Origin: Liolophura sinensis
Taxonomy: Eukaryota > Mollusca > Polyplacophora > Chitonida > Chitonidae
DNA: 64,000 nt
Direction of reading: 5' to 3'
NCBI RefSeq assembly: GCF_032854445.1
Contig: NW_027017989.1
Span: forward strand, 86,195-150,194
Part shown: one piece after another, positions 60,715 through 64,000 of the stretch
Layout of the letters: each line of letters begins with the position of its first letter
Numbering within the stretch: position 1 is the first letter of the stretch
The notes under the pieces: generated by a model
Databases searched by the model: none
Seen by the model: only the letters and a program-made list of their open reading frames with translations
Told to the model about the DNA's origin: nothing
Made by a program: the position numbers and the translations under genes

Positions 60715-63471
60715 ATGATGTCAAGATCACGTGCCCAGCAACGGTTCTTACTCCATGGAAACCAAGGAAATTTGCAATTTTTCAACAGCTGGAGATGCCT
60801 GACCCAATTGCGCATCCGTTGGCACCTTATTGATGTGGGTCAGTGTTCAATTGTACTTTTTACAGCGGATTGTATCAAGTACCATTTGTTTTTTTTGATA
60901 TACAAATGGTGTGGTTTTTCTACATGTAGATAAAGACATTGAGATTGTCTTCGACTTAGAAGTAAGACATTTGCTGGGTGAGTTAAATGGGCTTGGCCCA
61001 AAGATTTGACGTCGTCTGGGCTACCGAAGGGCACATAACTTATAATGAAAAGTTGAATATAGTAATGACCAGTCGCGATTGTACATAGTTAATGTAGCCG
61101 ATTTCAATTCGCAAAAAGAACAGGCAAAAATCCAAAAGTAAAAAAAAAACAGTTCCAATGCTGCTGGAAAGAGGCTAATCCGACGTATTTTGTGACGAGA
61201 AATCGAATGGTGCAAACCGCGTTGCTCTCCGACCAATACTTTTGGCTGTAGCCACAAATGAATAATCAATGATGTCAAGATCACGTGCCCAGCAACGGCT
61301 CTTACTCCATGGAAACCAAGGAAATTTGCAATTTTTCAACAGCTGGAGATGCCTGGCCCAATTGCGCATCCGTTGGCACCCTTATTGATGTGGGTCAGTG
61401 TTCAATTGTACTTTTTACAGCGGATTGTATCAAGTACCATTTGTTTTTTTTGATATACAAATGGTGTGGTTTTTCTACATGTAGATAAAGACATTGAGAT
61501 TGTCTTCGACTTAGAAGTAAGACATTTGCTGGGTGAGTTAAATGGGCTTGGCCCAAAGATTTGACGTCGTCTGGGCTACCGAAGGGCACATAACTTATAA
61601 TGAAAAGTTGAATATAGTAATGACCAGTCGCGATTGTACATAGTTAATGTAGCCGATTTCAATTCGCAAAAAGAACAGGCAAAAATCCAAAAGTAGAAAA
61701 ACTGTTCCAATGCTGCTGGTAAGAGGCTAATCCGACGTATTTTGTGACGAGAAATCGAATGGTGCAAACCGCGTTGCTCTCCGACCAATACTTTTGGCTG
61801 TAGCCACAAATGAATAATCAATGATGTCAAGATCACGTGCCCAGCAACAGCTCTTACTCCATGGAAACCAAGGAAATTTGCAATTTTCAACAGCTGGAGA
61901 TGCCTGGCCCAATTGCGCATCCTTTGGCACCTTATTGATGTGGGTCAGTGTTCAATTGTACTTTTTACAGCGGATTGTATCAAGTACCTTTTGTTTTTTT
62001 TATATACAAATGGTGTGGTTTTTCTACATGTAGATAAAGACATTGAGATTGTCTTCGACTTAGAAGTGAGACATTTGCTGGGTGAGTTAAATGGGCTTGG
62101 CCCAAAGATTTGACGTCGTCTGGGCTACCGAAGGGCACATAACTTATAATGAAAAGTTGAATATAGTAATGACCAGTCGCGATTGTACATAGTTAATGTA
62201 GCCGATTTCAATTCGCAAAAAGACCAGGCAAAAATCCAAAAGTGAAAAAAACTGTTCCAATGCTGCTGGAAAGAGGCTAATCCGACGTATTTTGTGACGA
62301 GAAATCGAATGGTGCAAACCGCGTTGCTCTCCGACCAATACTTTTGGCTGTAGCCACAAATGAATAATCAATGATGTCAAGATCACGTGCCCAGCAACGG
62401 CTCTTACTCCATGGAAACCAAGGAAATTTGCAATTTTTCAACAGCTGGAGATGCCTGGCCCAATTGCGCATCCTTTGGCACCTTATTGATGTGGGTCAGT
62501 GTTCAATTGTACTTTTTACAGCGGATTGTATCAAGTACCTTTTGTTTTTTTTTTGATATACAAATGGTGTGGTTTTTCTACATGTAGATAAAGACATTGA
62601 GTTTGTCTTCGACTTAGAAGTAAGACATTTGCTGGGTGAGTTAAATGGGCTTGGCCCAAAGATTTGACGTCGTCTGGGCTACCGAAGGGCACATAACTTA
62701 TAATGAAAAGTTGAATATAGTAATGACCAGTCGCGATTGTACATAGTTAATGTAGCCGATTTCAATTCGCAAAAGAACAGGCAAAAATCCAAAAGTGGAA
62801 AAACTGTTCCAATGCTGCTGGTAAGAGGCTAATCCGACGTATTTTGTGACGAGAAATCGAATGGTGCAAACCGCGTTGCTCTCCGACCAATACTTTTGGC
62901 TGTAGCCACAAATGAATAATCAATGATGTCAAGATCACGTGCCCAGCAACGGTTCTTACTCCATGGAAACCAAGGAAATTTGCAATTTTTCAACAGCTGG
63001 AGATGTCTGGCCCAATTGCGCATCCTTTGGCACCTTATTGATGTGGGTCAGTGTTCAATTGTACTTTTTACAGCGGATTGTATCAAGTACCTTTTGTTTT
63101 TTTTATATACAAATGGTGTGGTTTTTCTACATGTAGATAAAGACATTGAGTTTGTCTTCGACTTAGAAGTAAGACATATGCTGGGTGAGTTAATGGGCTT
63201 GGCCCAAAGATTTGACGTCGTCTGGGCTACCGAAGGGCACATAACTTATAATGAAAAGTTGAATATAGTAATGACCAGTCGCGATTGTACATAGTTAATG
63301 TAGCCGATTTCAATTCGCAAAAAGAACAGGCAAAAATCCAAAAGTAGAAAAACTGTTCCAATGCTGCTGGTAAGAGGCTAATCCGACGTATTTTGTGACG
63401 AGAAATCGAATGGTGCAAACCGCGTTGCTCTCCGACCAATACTTTTGGCTGTAGCCACAAATGAATAATCA
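60715..63471 (+). repeat. Five-unit block (F-T')-hybrid-Q-P-F (units 111-115)
   Basis: Unit starts are 60715, 61269, 61821, 62371 and 62923 (554, 552, 550, 552, 549 bp). Unit 111 joins CGGTTCTT with CTGACCC and CATCCGTTGG and ends in a ten-A tract. Unit 112 has CTGGCCC with CATCCGTTGG, like unit 21. Unit 113 has CAACAGCTC and GAAGTGAGAC, like unit 22. Unit 114 has ten T then GATATAC. Unit 115 has CGGTTCTT, ATGTCTGG and CATATGCTGGG, like unit 24. Indels: GGCACCCTTATT (~61380), GCAATTTTCAAC (~61882), CGCAAAAGAAC (~62770), GAGTTAATGGG (~63190). Confidence 0.93.
61140..61149 (+). repeat. Ten-A tract in tail of a T' unit
   Basis: GTAAAAAAAAAACAGTTCC after a GAACAGG tail. The other four copies of this variant follow GACCAGG, so this one sits on a recombined tail. 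Confidence 0.94.
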
Positions 63472-64000
63472 ATGATGTCAAGATCACGTGCCCAGCAACG
63501 GTTCTTACTCCATGGAAACCAAGGAAATTTGCAATTTTTCAACAGCTGGAGATGCCTGACCCAATTGCGCATCCGTTGGCACCTTATTGATGTGGGTCAG
63601 TGTTCAATTGTACTTTTTACAGCGGATTGTATCAAGTACCATTTGTTTTTTTTGATATACAAATGGTGTGGTTTTTCTACATGTAGATAAAGACATTGAG
63701 ATTGTCTTCGACTTAGAAGTAAGACATTTGCTGGGTGAGTTAAATGGGCTTGGCCCAAAGATTTGACGTCGTCTGGGCTACCGAAGGGCACATAACTTAT
63801 AATGAAAAGTTGAATATAGTAATGACCAGTCGCGATTGTACATAGTTAATGTAGCCGATTTCAATTCGCAAAAAGACCAGGCAAAAATCCAAAAGTAAAA
63901 AAAAAAACAGTTCCAATGCTGCTGGAAAGAGGCTAATCCGACGTATTTTTGTGACGAGAAATCGAATGGTGCAAACCGCGTTGCTCTCCGACCAATACTT
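63472..64000 (+). repeat. Partial unit at right edge (F-T' type, unit 116)
   Basis: Starts at 63472 with CGGTTCTT, CTGACCC, CATCCGTTGG, CCATTTG and GATTGTC, the same hybrid as unit 111. The tail has an eleven-A tract at 63897-63907 and an extra T in GTATTTTTGTGACG (~63950). The window ends inside the unit, so the array continues to the right. Confidence 0.96.
63897..63907 (+). repeat. Eleven-A tract in tail of a T' unit
   Basis: Longest example of the A-tract variant, one A longer than the four others. Confidence 0.94.

Larger units (their letters stand above)
1..64000. repeat. Tandem satellite array, ~551 bp monomer, about 116 units
   Basis: The invariant word ATGATGTCAAG recurs 116 times from 107 to 63472 at spacings of 548-554 bp (mean 551.0), always on the + strand, with no other sequence between units. 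Most units differ from one another by only a few to a couple of dozen substitutions. Spacing is set mainly by a T tract at phase 175: eight T then ATATAC gives 550, eight T then GATATAC gives 551, nine T then GATATAC gives 552. Family knowledge: arrays of this kind form constitutive heterochromatin in eukaryotes. The repeat family, host and chromosomal site are not recognised. No stretch of 300 bases or more contains anything except this repeat. Confidence 0.99.

Noticed and set aside
1-64000. CRISPR array
   Set aside because: The repeat is ~551 bp with no short direct repeat separated by unique spacers, and no cas genes.
1-64000. Tandem 5S rRNA, snRNA or other RNA gene cluster (unit length would fit)
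   Set aside because: I see no 5S internal control region, U1, U2 or U6 motifs or splice-leader sequence. A short CTTTTGGCT word resembles U2 only by chance.
1-64000. Transposon, LTR or terminal inverted repeats generating the array
   Set aside because: No target-site duplication, no inverted terminal repeat at a monomer boundary, no coding domain. The unit boundary used here is arbitrary.
1-64000. Bacterial or phage origin
   Set aside because: A gene-free 64 kb array of near-identical 551 bp units is not known from such genomes. Eukaryotic satellite is the far better fit, although the host remains unidentified.

Overview
The whole 64 kb window is one uninterrupted head-to-tail satellite array. 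The monomer is about 551 bp. Taking the A of the invariant ATGATGTCAAG as phase 1, that word starts 116 units, the first at 107 and the last at 63472, which gives a mean spacing of 551.0 bp and individual spacings of 548-554 bp. Every unit lies in the same orientation. I found no inversion, no transposon, no unique-sequence island, and no gene, tRNA, rRNA or CRISPR. Both window edges cut through a monomer, so the array continues on each side.

This looks like eukaryotic nuclear heterochromatin (centromeric, pericentromeric or subtelomeric). Long, homogeneous, single-orientation arrays with multi-monomer higher-order repeats (HORs) are typical of such DNA. I do not recognise the monomer and cannot name the organism or the chromosome location.

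I sorted the units by linked single-base variants, with phases counted from the anchor. T = CTGACCC at phase 88 with GATTTTC near 230. T' = CTGACCC with CATCCGTTGG at 104. T'' = CTGACCC with CATCCTTTGG and GATTGTC. N = CCTTGTG at 172, usually preceded by AAATAAATAATC or AAATAAAAAATC. L = AAACCTAGG. R = AAACCAGGG. W = CTGGGCCC with TTTTCACAG. F = CGGTTCTT. Q = CAACAGCTC. E = GGTGAGG with GTAAGCC (M is E plus GCATGGCCC). Y = GATACCTGG. D = CTGATACC. G = GGATATTTG. H = CACCATATTG. P = unmarked, and P9 = unmarked with nine T then GATATAC.

Layout. 0.1-7.3 kb: five-unit blocks of the T-N-P family. 7.3-13.9 kb: T-N-P-T'-P9 and then F/Q units. 13.9-20.5 kb: T'-Q followed by a nearly perfect tandem duplication of a 2757 bp five-mer. 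20.5-36.5 kb: permuted E-Y-D, P-P9-T'' and related trimers. 36.5-44.2 kb: a seven-mer HOR present twice, with a truncated third copy to 44.7 kb. 44.7-48.0 kb: T'-G-N-T'-G-P, repeated at 54.1-57.4 kb. 48.0-54.1 kb: return of the T-N-P family. 57.4-64.0 kb: return of the F/Q family, now with many 1-nt indels. The 7.3-13.9 kb order recurs at 51.3-63.5 kb with an extra block inside it.

No genes act together here. The content is structural: array growth by unequal exchange or segmental duplication, mixing of monomer types within units, and short dyads and homopolymer tracts at fixed phases. Short open frames recur in every unit on both strands only because the monomer recurs, and I do not treat them as genes. 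All comparisons were made by eye, so counts of differences are minimum estimates.
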